From positions 114,735-178,734 of the forward strand of contig CACVBU010001035.1 of NCBI GenBank assembly GCA_902728285.1: DNA of 64,000 nucleotides, in the 5' to 3' direction. The number at the start of each line of letters is the position of its first letter. The first letter of the stretch is position 1. A program made the translations under genes and the position numbers. Under the pieces are notes generated by a model that saw nothing but the letters and a program-made list of their open reading frames with translations, searched no databases and had not been told where the DNA came from. Positions 11,641 to 21,700 of this stretch are shown here, piece by piece. Origin of the DNA: Clytia hemisphaerica (Eukaryota > Cnidaria > Hydrozoa > Leptothecata > Clytiidae).

Positions 11641-12730
11641 TACAAGATTACACTTTAATATAATGCCAATTATGCATGTAAGTTTTTAATTAATACTTTC
11701 TTTTTGCATATGTTTTGCATACTTTATAAGGGAATTTCACCACGGCAATTCGGCCACCATAATTTTTGCATACAATTCAATATGGCGGATGGAAAGGCGA
11801 AAAGGTCTATTATATCCCCTCCATCACCTTGAGTATGAATATAATTTTAATGGATAATGACGTAGAAATGATGGTATTTTATAAATGTGTCAATATTTTC
11901 CACCTACCATTATGAATTTTTAATAAAAATGACGTAATTCTACTCATCTCTCTACAACCAATCTGGCAGCATTCATCATTTAAAACATGTCAATCTGTAT
12001 CCAGTCACATGATTAGCATCCTATTGACTATGAAAAAACATTTTGCTGTAAATTGGTTCAGAGGCCTTATATTTCATGATTTTGACAATGTCTTCAATAT
12101 CATTTTGTCAAAATTTGTAGGTGACATATTATTGAAAAATTTTCATGATAATACTATTCGTATATAATTGTTTCAGACATAGTATTAGTACTATTATTTG
12201 TGTTATGTAGTACGTTTTATGGATTATACATCATGATATCGTTATATTTTTTCGGGTCTGTAGATTGTATGCCCCGTGACCCGTACCCCGTAACCTGTGA
12301 CCCGTGACCCGTGTTTCGAACTAGCTGCCGGACTGGTCATGTCCGGTGGAAAAAAATATCCTTCTCCGACACCGGACATCCGACTTCCTTAAGTCCGGTG
12401 TAGAGATTGTCCGGTGTTGGTTAAGTCCGGTGCGTTGGCAGGGTCCTAAGACCTAACTAAAAAAGTCTGATAAGTTTGTTTGATACCGTCAACTGCTCCA
12501 ACTTGGGACTATCTTACGCAACATGGGACGGCCATTCCACCACCATTTCACCACCATTTCACCGAACCTCCAAAGTCATTTGATTTGAGTTTAATGAACC
12601 GCGTATTAAAATTTACATGATTTCTCTTTCGCACTGAGTAGGTTTTAAATCGAAATATGAAAAAAATCCGTAGTGGAACACGCACGAGTGTCTGGAACGA
12701 AGAAGACTTAATTAGTAGCAAAACGATGGA

Positions 12731-13850
12731 GGGCAAAATGATTTTAAAGGGAACCAAAAAGTGCATCTGGGAGCTGAAAATTTTTTTTCAGTTAACATTT
12801 TCAAGTTTATATGTATCATTTATCATAGTATCTTAAACTCGTTTGCAGTTGTTTCTGAGCTACAGCACTTCCGAAACATGATTTTGCCATTTTTTAGGCT
12901 AAAAAGCCTTGAAATTAAAGCTTTTTAGCCTAAAAAACAGCCACAGCCATATCACAAAAAATACAAGAATGCTGCAGTTTTAGTTGTTCAAAATCCAACA
13001 TAGGCCAACAATTGATCAAGAAAACTCATTTACAGCATGTTTGGCCTTCCCTGGATTGAACGGTTGAGGATTTTATTTTCCAAAAATCTTGGTTACGGAA
13101 TGACGGAAAAATTAAAAATGCTGTAAAGTTTTAAGGAAGCATTTTTAGAGTAAAATATTTGGCAAGTTTTTACCTCTTACTGAGTACTTTCAAACCAAGC
13201 ATAAATTAATTGCCATTGGGGGAAGACTGGTTTTTAATTGAGAAATCATTTTTGGTTACGGAATGACGGAAAATTATCTTACTTTACTGAAATAAAAATT
13301 ATGAAATTTTCACTTAACCATATCACCTCAAACATTTTTTAAGCTGATACAGTAACTTTGTGTCAAAATCTAAGCATTTGATTTATCTTGAAAACCTTTC
13401 CATTAACCCTATATAGGGTTCTAAAGTTAAATAAAATTTTTACAGCCGATTCTGTTTCATATCATGTGTACCGCATTCATGATAAATTTAAAAAATTAGT
13501 TGAGTGTTACCAAAAATCTTTTTGATTTTCTCAAAGTGTTATAGTTGCTATTGCTAAAAATCAAGACTTTGATAGCATGATCATCAGTCAGTGTCAATTT
13601 ATTAACCACTTTAACAATGCAAATTTTTGGGTGACACTCTGTTTCATGGAAAAAATGGGCAGTTTTTGAGCTTTAAAATACCATAACTTTAGTTTCGCTT
13701 GTGCTACAGACTTGTATGAGCTCTCATTTTTCAGCATTTTTTATTGTGCATCCTCTGAAATTAAAATCATTCAATGACAATCTCCACTTTATGCACAGTA
13801 TCCTTTTGAAATCAAGGTGTTCTCTGGTTCCCTTTAAAATAATTTTGCCC
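12731..13850. mobile_element. DNA element with 26-bp TIRs and TGGA duplication
   Basis: Ends are GGGCAAAAT(G/T)ATTTTAAAGG at 12731 and its complement ending at 13850. Inverted identity is 25 of 26 bases, through GGGAACCA. TGGA is present on both sides (12727-12730 and 13851-13854), giving a 4-bp TSD. The 1.12-kb interior has no plausible ORF, so it is non-autonomous. It includes two near-identical GGTTACGGAATGACGGAAAA phrases at about 13090 and 13254. A 4-bp TSD is compatible with several superfamilies, and none is claimed. Confidence 0.75.
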
Positions 13851-13854
13851 TGGA

Positions 13855-14440
13855 GCATTTGACGTCACTCGCACGGCAAGTTACACACTGTCTATTTGTT
13901 AATCCCATTAACGTTCCCATTAGGCGGTAGGCGGTTAGGCGGCAGGCGTTCTCTAATTCTCCAATCAGCATCCGGTCATTTTGAATGAAAACAAAAGTTA
14001 AAAAGGGTGTGCTACAGTATCAGTGAAAGTTATCGTGACAGAAAGTATGATTGATAAACTTGGTGGAGTTATCAAAACAAATTTGTTGTCAAAGAGATTT
14101 AACAGTAAGTGAAAATACAGGCCAGATATCAACAAGTCCCATGTTGCGTACACTCGTCCCAAGTTGGAGCAGTTGACAGTACCGTATGTTAACCTTAAAC
14201 ACCGCTGTTTTAAAAAACAGCGCGCACTGCTGCCGCTGTTTTTTTTCACGGAAAATGTTGTTCATTGACCTCACTCTCTCATTCGGCCTGTATATATAAC
14301 GTACACGGTACGTCGTTCGGCTTCTAAAGGTTAATGAACCCTTTGTTGACAGAATCTCAAAACTTTGGAAACCCAGGCATACAGACATAATAACTTACCA
14401 TAAAACCTCTTTTACAAACTCTAAAAACTTTCAAAACTAC
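13855..14440. other. No gene recognised
   Basis: AT-rich intergenic sequence with a short GGCGGTAGGCGGTTAGGCGG run near 13923. Short ORFs on the minus strand have no protein-like composition. Nothing else was recognised. Confidence 0.35.
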
Positions 14441-14883
14441 TTTAGGCGGCAATCACAAATATCTTTGTTTTGCGTCGCCCGACCAACTCTCAAAAATGAA
14501 TTGATTCTGTGTGAATCGGTAAATTTATTGTTTTTTTTCTGTTTTCTTTCGATGACGTTTCCTTCGTTCAAAAATTTTATTATTGCCAATTTTTTGCAAG
14601 TGATTTCTAGCGTATTCGCGGCATTTTTACTTTGTTTATCATTACATTCCCCATTTTGGGTCCGAGGTCACAGTGTTCAAAGGTCATAATTTGAAACCAC
14701 CCATAACACGCGGTTGTTTTGGCTGCTGGCTAGCTGGTAATTTCCTTCAAGAATACACTCCAAAAATCGATGATGGAGGTCTTACTTATAATGGAAAACC
14801 CGAAAAAATTTTACGTGTGACCAACTCACTTTTAGACCCAACGAGGACGCAAAATAAAGATATTTGTTATTGCCGCCTTAAAC
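14441..14883. mobile_element. MITE, TTTAGGCGGCAAT termini (copy 1)
   Basis: The left end TTTAGGCGGCAATCACAAAT is mirrored at about 14853-14883, where the strand reads GTTATTGCCGCCTTAAA. Inverted similarity continues through the ATATCTTT...TTTGCGTC block. The body from about 14450 to 14752 is clearly similar to 53331-53640, which is part of a second copy split by another insertion. The TSD could not be fixed. There is no coding potential. Confidence 0.7.
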
Positions 14884-15007
14884 TGCATCAAAACATCAGC
14901 CACATTTATAAAGGCTCCTTTTCAGCCTGTTTCAGCAGCCATTTTGTTTTGGTTAAAAATCCAGTCTGGAAAGGAGTGAAATGTTATGTCGGAGCTCCGC
15001 CAACTTA

Positions 15008-15379
15008 CAGTTAGTCACACTAGCGTCCCGCTGAAGTGCGTATCAAAGATTAATGTTGCGAAAGCGCTATATCGTTTACTTGACTCGCAAGCAAAAAAAT
15101 AACTTCATTAAATTCATTAAAAAATAACCCGACGCTTCTTAATAAAATTAACATTTTCAAAAACCATGAGAAATTGCCTAAAATTTGAGCCATAGATGAA
15201 AAGATTTGAGCCAAGCCAACCTTGAAAACTAATTTGAAGATCAACTTCCCAAGAAAAAGATCTACCGGGGAGATGGAACCCACCTAAATCTGTGCATCGC
15301 CAGAAATTTTGCCAGACCTCAAACTGACCCTAACATCCTTGTTTTTTCTGAAAGTTTGATTTCCTAGTGTGACTAACTG
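15008..15379. mobile_element. hAT5-like non-autonomous element (copy 1)
   Basis: The termini CAGTTAGTCACACTAG (15008) and CTAGTGTGACTAACTG (ending 15379) are perfect inverted repeats. Both are flanked by ACTTA (15003-15007 and 15380-15384), a 5-bp TSD. CAG termini with 5-bp TSDs are described for the hAT5 group, so that is the likely affiliation. This 372-bp copy is uninterrupted. It gives the empty-site reference for the copy at 32841-34210, which lies in the opposite orientation and carries an insertion. Confidence 0.85.
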
Positions 15380-15384
15380 ACTTA

Positions 15385-16018
15385 ACTTAAAAGTTGAAGG
15401 GAGCAGATCTCAAACCTCAAATCTACGCCTGAGATATCCGGCGCACAAGCCGCAATTTCTAGACTGGCTAGAAATGAACCTGTGTTTTCATTTCCATTTG
15501 TTTATCTTTTTTTGCAATATCAGCTTTTTCCATAAATTATGTGTGTGCATAGAAAAATATCGAAAATCCCGCGAAAATTCTGCTCAATGACTGGCGCGTT
15601 TTAACCAATTAGATACATGCGAGTGCAAGACAAGTATCCCTGCAGGCGAGTTAGTTGGACCAGACCGTAAACCAGAGGCAAAATATTAAAAAACTACGGT
15701 GAAATAGTTTACGATCTGACTTTCTGGCGCACAACAAGATTCTTGTTGTAAAATTTTCTGCGGGAGGACTATTTTCCTCAGATGTATAATTTTCAAGTGC
15801 CTTTAGAGATTTACCGTGCACGTAAGAAAATTATGAACAGCTGTTATCAGGTTAGGATACCCAGGCTATATATGTTTCACCTCCATATTTCCAGATTGGG
15901 TTAACCTTTTTCATGAAAATTGGCACAAAGGTACCTTGTTATGAAAGGAATAAAGTCATAAATATATATTTTTTAAATGCATAGTCATGTGGTGACGTTT
16001 TACACCCATTTCTAATGT
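15385..16018. other. Repeat remnant, no gene recognised
   Basis: 15655-15725 resembles the right-hand part of the TAGCCTGGATATCCA elements near 48.9 and 49.8 kb. The shared phrase is GTAAACCAGA, then AAAATAT, then GTGAAATAGTTTAC. It is therefore a degraded relative. The rest is unassigned. Confidence 0.45.
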
Positions 16019-16021
16019 TAA

Positions 16022-16558
16022 GGGGCCACTCACAGCACACATCGATTTTTCCCACGCTTAGCGTCATTCTGACGCCAATTAAAAAACCCACCCACCCTTA
16101 CCTTTAGCGTCATATTATAAGATAATACTGAAAATCAATGTTTTTCCTTTCTCACCTCGGGTATTGATGTTTCACTGCCAGGGAAGTTGCTTCTCCCGCT
16201 ACTTACTTGGTACATTTTGCTTGTTTTCCGAGTAGTGGTTCAATATACAACTTTTACATAGATTGGTTCCCAGACCCGCATAAGTTATGACGCGGGGAAA
16301 AAAAGATCCCAATCAAAAATAAACCCCTGTTTGTGACATTTTTACTGTCAGCCACTAAATTGACCATAATTTGGGAAAATTATGTGGCTTACACTTAGGA
16401 TCGCTTTGATGGTTAAGCTGAGGAAATTAGCTATCCATTGCATAAAGGGATAATTTTTGTGGCTTACTAGGGGAGTTACAAGCACTCAATCTAACCCCCC
16501 CACCCTATAGCATCGGAATGACGCTAAGCAAGGGAAAAATTGATATGTGAGTGGCCCC
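16022..16558. mobile_element. PIF/Harbinger-like MITE
   Basis: The left end GGGGCCACTCAC at 16022 and right end GTGAGTGGCCCC ending at 16558 are inverted repeats. Similarity extends about 50 bp inward (ATCGATTTTTCCC / GGGAAAAATTGAT; TTAGCGTCATTC / GAATGACGCTAAG). TAA flanks both ends (16019-16021 and 16559-16561). A 3-bp T-W-A duplication with G-rich ends fits PIF/Harbinger. There is no transposase ORF in 537 bp. Confidence 0.8.
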
Positions 16559-16561
16559 TAA

Positions 16562-17628
16562 ATCTTAAACCTGAAACTTGTGAAAACCACTGGAAACCAG
16601 TGAAACCCAGTGGAAATCGATGGAAACCCACTGGAAATAGGGTGGGGCGAAAATTCATGTCTTTGGGCTCTTCCAGAAAAAAATTGTACATTGGGGGTGG
16701 AGGATAAAACAATTTTTAGTGATTTACCCCCCGGACAGGGTGACTTTTGGCCCCCCGGACAATAGGTTTTACCCCCCGGACAAGCATCTGCTGACCCCCC
16801 AGACACCCCAAATTACCCCCGGACAGAGCAAATTAACCCCCCGGACAAAATATCCTCCACCCCCCATGTTAATTTTTTTTCTGGAAGAGCTCTTTTTATG
16901 AAAATTTAACCTATTGTGAACCATATTCTGCGCAATTTTTTAAGGTCAGAAGTCCAAAATTGGCCAAACCCACTGATTCACACTTCAGGCAAAAATTGGA
17001 AAAAATGGCATTTGCTTTACTAAATTTATGAGAAACAACAAAATAATCAAATTGGGTTGAAAATTGTGCCCATTTGAGCCCTAAACGAGCCGTTTTAAGC
17101 CAATTCTGGGTAGCAAAATGCATTTAAAGGCCAATTTTGCAACTTCATAAACTTTAAACTGATTAATTCACCTGTCTCAAATTTTTCAAAATTTGAGAGA
17201 GCCTTCAATAAAGTCTTTCAGCAAAATGGATTTCAAGTTTTTTTCACTTTTTTCAAAAATTCATAATGGCATCTTCAAAAATCGCTTTTTAGCAAAAAAA
17301 AATCATATTTATCAAAAAATAGCATTTTTTAAGGCAAGCTTCTACAAACTGAGTTTAAATGCTATCTGAAATTTTTTTTTTACAGTGATACTGGGTGTCC
17401 CTGAAAAAACAAACTTTAAAATTGCTTCATTAGATCAAAAGTTATGACAAAAAGAGTAAAAAATTGTTTTTCAAAAAGAGCGAAAAAAGAAGAAAAAATA
17501 TTTTTAAAGTTTGATATACCAAAATTTAAGTTAAACCCTCCTCTAAAACTAAACGATTTCGAAAAGTGGGTTTCCATCGATTTCACTGGTTTCCAGTGGT
17601 TTCCACAGGTTTTAGGTTTTAGATTTAA
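16562..17628. mobile_element. Inverted-repeat element with ACTGGAAACC arrays
   Basis: The left arm has CTTGTGAAAACCACTGGAAA and further CCAGTG / CACTGG phrases at 16573-16635. The right arm mirrors them at 17565-17620 (GTGGGTTTCCATCGATTTCA, then GGTTTCCAGTGGTTTCCAC). The outer bases AAATCT and AGATTT also pair. It is directly abutted by Harbinger-like elements on both sides. A smaller element is nested at 16667-16890. The TSD is unclear. Confidence 0.65.
16667..16890. mobile_element. Nested MITE carrying a CCCCCCGGACA array
   Basis: The inverted ends GGCTCTTCCAGAAAAAAATT and AATTTTTTTTCTGGAAGAGC are followed inward by GGGGGTGGAGGATA / TATCCTCCACCCCCC. Between them, CCCCCCGGACA occurs four times exactly and twice with one change, at 12-30 bp spacing. 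No ORF is expected here. Confidence 0.65.
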
Positions 17629-17999
17629 AGGCCGGCGCAAATGAATCCAACATTCAATCCAACATTTCCAATTCATTGTTGGACAAAATGTTAGACGAAA
17701 AGTCACGTGGGAAAATTCGAAAAGTTGTATGAAAAGTCATTTGCGCAAAAACGTCAAACATTTTCATCCAACATGATTACGCAAATGCATCCAACATTGA
17801 AACCAACATAAAAGTGACGTCAATCTCATAAAAAATGTTGGATGAAAAGTTTGATAGCGATCAAACTTCATCCAACATGATTTCCAACAATTTTCTTAAT
17901 TTTCTTAGAAAGTTGCAATTTTATGACTTGCACAAATGAACCCAACATTTGATCCAACAATAATGTTGGATCAAAAGTTGGATTCATTTGCGCCGGCCT
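17629..17999. mobile_element. Harbinger-like MITE with TCCAACATT arrays
   Basis: The termini AGGCCGGCGCAAATGAATCC (17629) and GGATTCATTTGCGCCGGCCT (ending 17999) are perfect inverted repeats. TAA lies on each side (17626-17628 and 18000-18002). The interior carries about a dozen TCCAACA / TGTTGGA motifs in both orientations, concentrated near the ends. The element is 371 bp and non-coding. Confidence 0.8.
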
Positions 18000-18002
18000 T
18001 AA

Positions 18003-18727
18003 TGAATTTCTAATTATGGGCAAAAATCTGTGAAAACTGGTAAAATAGGGGTTATCTTTAAGTTGCCATAAATTTGGAGTGCGAAAAGATTCAGTTTTGA
18101 TTTTCGATTCCTTCAGCAAAAAGGTCATAGAAACTTTCTTACTTTTGCCTATTTCTCCTGGTATAATTGAGCTAGAAAGCTGAAATTTTTTACACAACTT
18201 CAGGATATCATGAGAAATAGGAAAACATACAATAAGGCCATTTCGGTCCAAAACGGTCTTCAAAACTGCTAATTGGCCCCACCCTGCCATACACCATCTT
18301 GAAATAACCTCATTTTGGGAAAACAGTTATCGAATTATGATGTACATCTGGAAGTGAGTCACTGCAAAATTTTAGCCAATAACTCCAAGTAGTTCTGTTT
18401 TTATGGCCATTTTGATATTTACAAGTTCTGCTTGTTTTTGGGTGTCACAGGGAAATTGTTATGAGATTTTTTGAATTTTACTTTCTAATATAATTTCAGT
18501 GAAAGTCAAAAAAGTTTTTTGTCACAGTCAGGGTAAATCCAAACTTTTGTAAACTCCCCTTTCTAAAAAAATCACTGGAAGGGAGGATGGACAGACGAGG
18601 CTAAATTAAAGGATAAAGGGTACAAAGTTACTTTGTGTAGACAATTTAAATAAAGGCAGCTTTTATTATCAGGAATTATTTTTTCGAAAATAGAATGAAT
18701 ATGAAAAAACAATTCTCTTTTTTTCAG
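18003..18727. other. Upstream region of the Roco gene
   Basis: This holds the promoter or a 5' UTR intron of the downstream gene. A pyrimidine-rich tract ending TTTTTTTCAG at 18718-18727 is a strong splice acceptor five bases before the ATG. A non-coding first exon therefore probably lies upstream, and it could not be located. A minus-strand ORF (17868-18290) overlaps the neighbouring MITE and was judged spurious. Confidence 0.45.
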
Positions 18728-18732
18728 GGAAA

Positions 18733-21700
18733 ATGTCAGTATCTGGTATCAAGAGTAAAAGACAAAGTGAAAAAAGTTCACGGAAATTGAATCAGAAATC
18801 AAAGAAGCTGTCTAGAAGTTGGCCGAATAATATCCAGAAAATATTTGAAGATAATCACGGTCCAATGGTCCACAATGCTACAATTTCACGTCAACCTAAT
18901 TTTTCATCAATCTCAAGCTTGGCAGAACTTCAGATAGAGGATTCAAAGCACTCACATTCAGCTAGGAGCCACTTAAGCAAATTATTTGGGCTTTTTGATT
19001 GGCCATGGTTTGCTACTTCAAAAGAGGAAACTAAAATGGAGAACAGCTCAGAAGATTATCCTATCCATATACCTTACAAACGATTTTTAAACACTTCAAG
19101 AGTTAAATTATTCTCCAACAATTTGGAATTCGATGACAAAATCGATAAATTGTCACATGTCAATGTTTTGAGCTTATCAAAGAATCAATTCTCTTCTGGA
19201 GATGGGATTGTGTATTTGCCACCCTCATTCTCAAGGTTAGAGAGCATTAAAGAACTTGATCTAAGGGGCAACCCCCTGAAAACATTCCCAGAAGTTATTT
19301 TAAATCTTCAGGAACTATGCACCTTGAATATGGCTGATTGTCAGCTTGAAGACGTTCCGCGAAACATCACCAGACTGACCAAGTTGAAAAAACTTTTATT
19401 GGAAAATAATCAAATTAAATTGCAAAATGTTGTACTTGATTTTCCAAACTTAGAACAGTTATATTTAACAAACAATAAGATTTCAGATATAAGTGGAATT
19501 CAAATGAAATCTCTTTTGAACCTTGATGTTTGTGAGAACTTTATTGATCAAATTCCAGATGTTTTAACAGAGAAATGCTGCTCATTAAAACAGCTTGTAA
19601 TGAAAGGTAACTCTATCACCAAAATACCAAAATCCATCAAAAACCTAAAAGCGTTAAAATGGTTGGATTTGAGTCAGAATTTATTAACTAAGATACCAAA
19701 AGATATTGGTGAAGTATCTACATTACAATATTTGAATTTATCTTGGAATGATCTGACTGCACTACCAGAAAGCATCACCAAGCTGAATAAATTAAAGAAA
19801 TTTTATTGTGGAGAGAATCCTTTACAACGACCACCATATGAGATTGCTAAAGAAGGGCCAGATTCCATCAGATCGTATTTCAGAGCTTTGGATGGTTCAG
19901 CTGCGTTGACCAGCAAACGATTGAAGCTTATGATCCTTGGCAATGAAAAATCAGGTTCGATTTTCTTATCTATTATATTTGCTCTTTACCTGTTTTCTTC
20001 TGCCTCGGGCATTCCTCTTCTTAGGAATCTATAGAATCTCGAAAAGTTAAAATAAGAAAGTATGTTTTAGGATCGCAGTCGAGGGCAACTCGAAGGCTCC
20101 ATTTTCATATAGCTGTTTTACCTGAAGATAGTGGCAATGTGCCTATGGTTGCCCACTCCTAATCTATGTCCTAAAATAATTGAGCATTAAGCAAAGATGC
20201 ATCAAGAAACATTTTGTGAATCTTTAGTAGCTGGGGTTGAACCCACAACCTCCTGCACCATATCCAAACGCTCCAGCTTTGTGCTGTGGTTGCTTAAAAT
20301 TATAGTTTAACTAATTGGATCTTGTGAGAATAGTTTTCAAAGCGTTCTTTTTCAAAGACAGAAGCTTGTGCCTTGAAAATTTTAGAATTTCCAAGAAAAT
20401 AATATCCCCTAAGAAGCGACTCATATTTGTGACCAAAAATCTTCTTCCTGTTGTATTCAAATATTTAGTCCCTTATTCTTTGTATTTATAATCTTATTGA
20501 TACTTTGAATTTGATGTTTAGGGAAAACGACGTTAGCGAAAGCCATTTATTCCTATGAAGAACCTGAGCCAGTTGAGGAGCGCACCATTGGAATGGACTT
20601 CTTTGAATGGAAAGATAAGAATGGTTTGAATGTATTGATTGTTGATTGTGCTGGTCAGAAGAAGTACATTCTTACACATCAGATATTCATGCAAACTGGT
20701 AATCATTTATTGTTAACATTTTTAGGTTGTTTTCTCGGTTTAGAAGTCAGTTAAGAAGCTTTATTAAAGAGATGTGTTGAAATTAGGAGCAGTATACTTA
20801 ATTGTATTTTATTTTTTCTAGGTATCCTTTTTGCTGTTGTTTTAAATTTGAAAGATTACAATATGACGGAGGAGGCTTACAATACCATGATTGGAGAATG
20901 GATCGAGCTCATTTTAACATCTGTTCCCAATGCCGTCATTCTAATTGTACCCACATTCATCGATCAATGCGGGTCTCTGGAAGAGATAAAACAGAAGTGT
21001 CAACACATTTTAACATTAGTGGATAAGAGGCGTCGCAAACGACAAGAGATCCGTATCCGTTATGAGACACGCAGCAAAGGTTCTTTCGAACGTGCTCACA
21101 AACTGAAACGTGATGACATACCAACGCTGCCAGCAAGTTTTCTGTTCAGAAATAGTGTTGAAGAAGAGACCAAGGTAACCTTTTTTTTCTGTCAGATCTT
21201 CTTGACGAAAAGAGCATAGCAACCATCTTAGTCTCAATTTCACAACATGGATTTTTGATATGTTCACTCGGGGTTCACTTAATCACCAAACTGTTACTCA
21301 ATGTCGAAAATAGATAGAAAGAAACGGGATCTGATAAATCCCCGGGTTTTCTTTTTTTAATACTTTTAACGTATGCAATTCCATTTCTAGATTCACCATC
21401 TTCATAAAGAACCACGTGGAGGAGAGGTATTTATGTCTTCAAAAACACTCCTCAGGCTTGGGTTTCTTTTCTAGCAATGGTTAAAATCCTTCTCGGCTTC
21501 GGTTCAGTTTATACAAGTCTAAACATTTTAAACAAAAAAATAAATAGAGATGTGTCTGATGCGAGCACTACTGAAAAAGAGTAGGATAGCTTATTTAGTG
21601 ACTTGAAAACTTATGATTTTACTATCTTAACCTGATTTTAAAATCATGGTTCCGGTTGAAACCCTGAAAAGTTCCATTTTTTCGCTAGAGCATGGCTTTG

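Larger units (their letters stand above)
10222..11810. mobile_element. Nested inverted-repeat element, ATAGACCTT termini
   Basis: The left end ATAGACCTTTTCGCCTTTCC at 10222 is mirrored at the right end (GGCGAAAAGGTCTAT, ending 11810). Inverted similarity extends about 100 bp inward: CGCCAT...GAATTGTATGCAAAAA on the left and TTTTTGCATACAATTCAATA on the right. The interior is mostly a LINE fragment (10464-11640), so the element was probably hit by that LINE. The first nine terminal bases match the hairpin element at 61775-61953. Confidence 0.7.
7081..12454. mobile_element. Large DNA transposon, AGGACCCTG termini, 8-bp TSD
   Basis: The left end AGGACCCTGCCAACGCACCG at 7081 matches the inverted right end GTGCGTTGGCAGGGTCCT ending at 12447. 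The similarity continues inward for about 250 bp, including an inverted ACCCGTGTTTCGAACTAGC block at 12307-12325. AACTAAAA lies at 7073-7080 and again at 12455-12462, seven bases beyond the right terminus. This suggests an 8-bp TSD with a 7-bp remnant or slip at the right end. A 330-bp relative at 48142-48471 has a perfect 8-bp TSD. Nested inside are elements at 7532-10077 and 10222-11810. TSD length fits hAT or P superfamilies; no transposase was recognised. Confidence 0.8.

Noticed and set aside
14465-15014. Plus-strand ORFs of 74 and 113 codons
   Set aside because: They lie inside the TTTAGGCGGCAAT MITE; the second copy near 53.4 kb does not preserve the frames.
17868-18290. 140-codon minus-strand ORF
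   Set aside because: It runs into the TCCAACATT MITE and has no recognisable motif.
20214-20300. Functional tRNA gene on the minus strand
   Set aside because: B box is good, but the acceptor and D arms do not pair. Kept only as a possible SINE.
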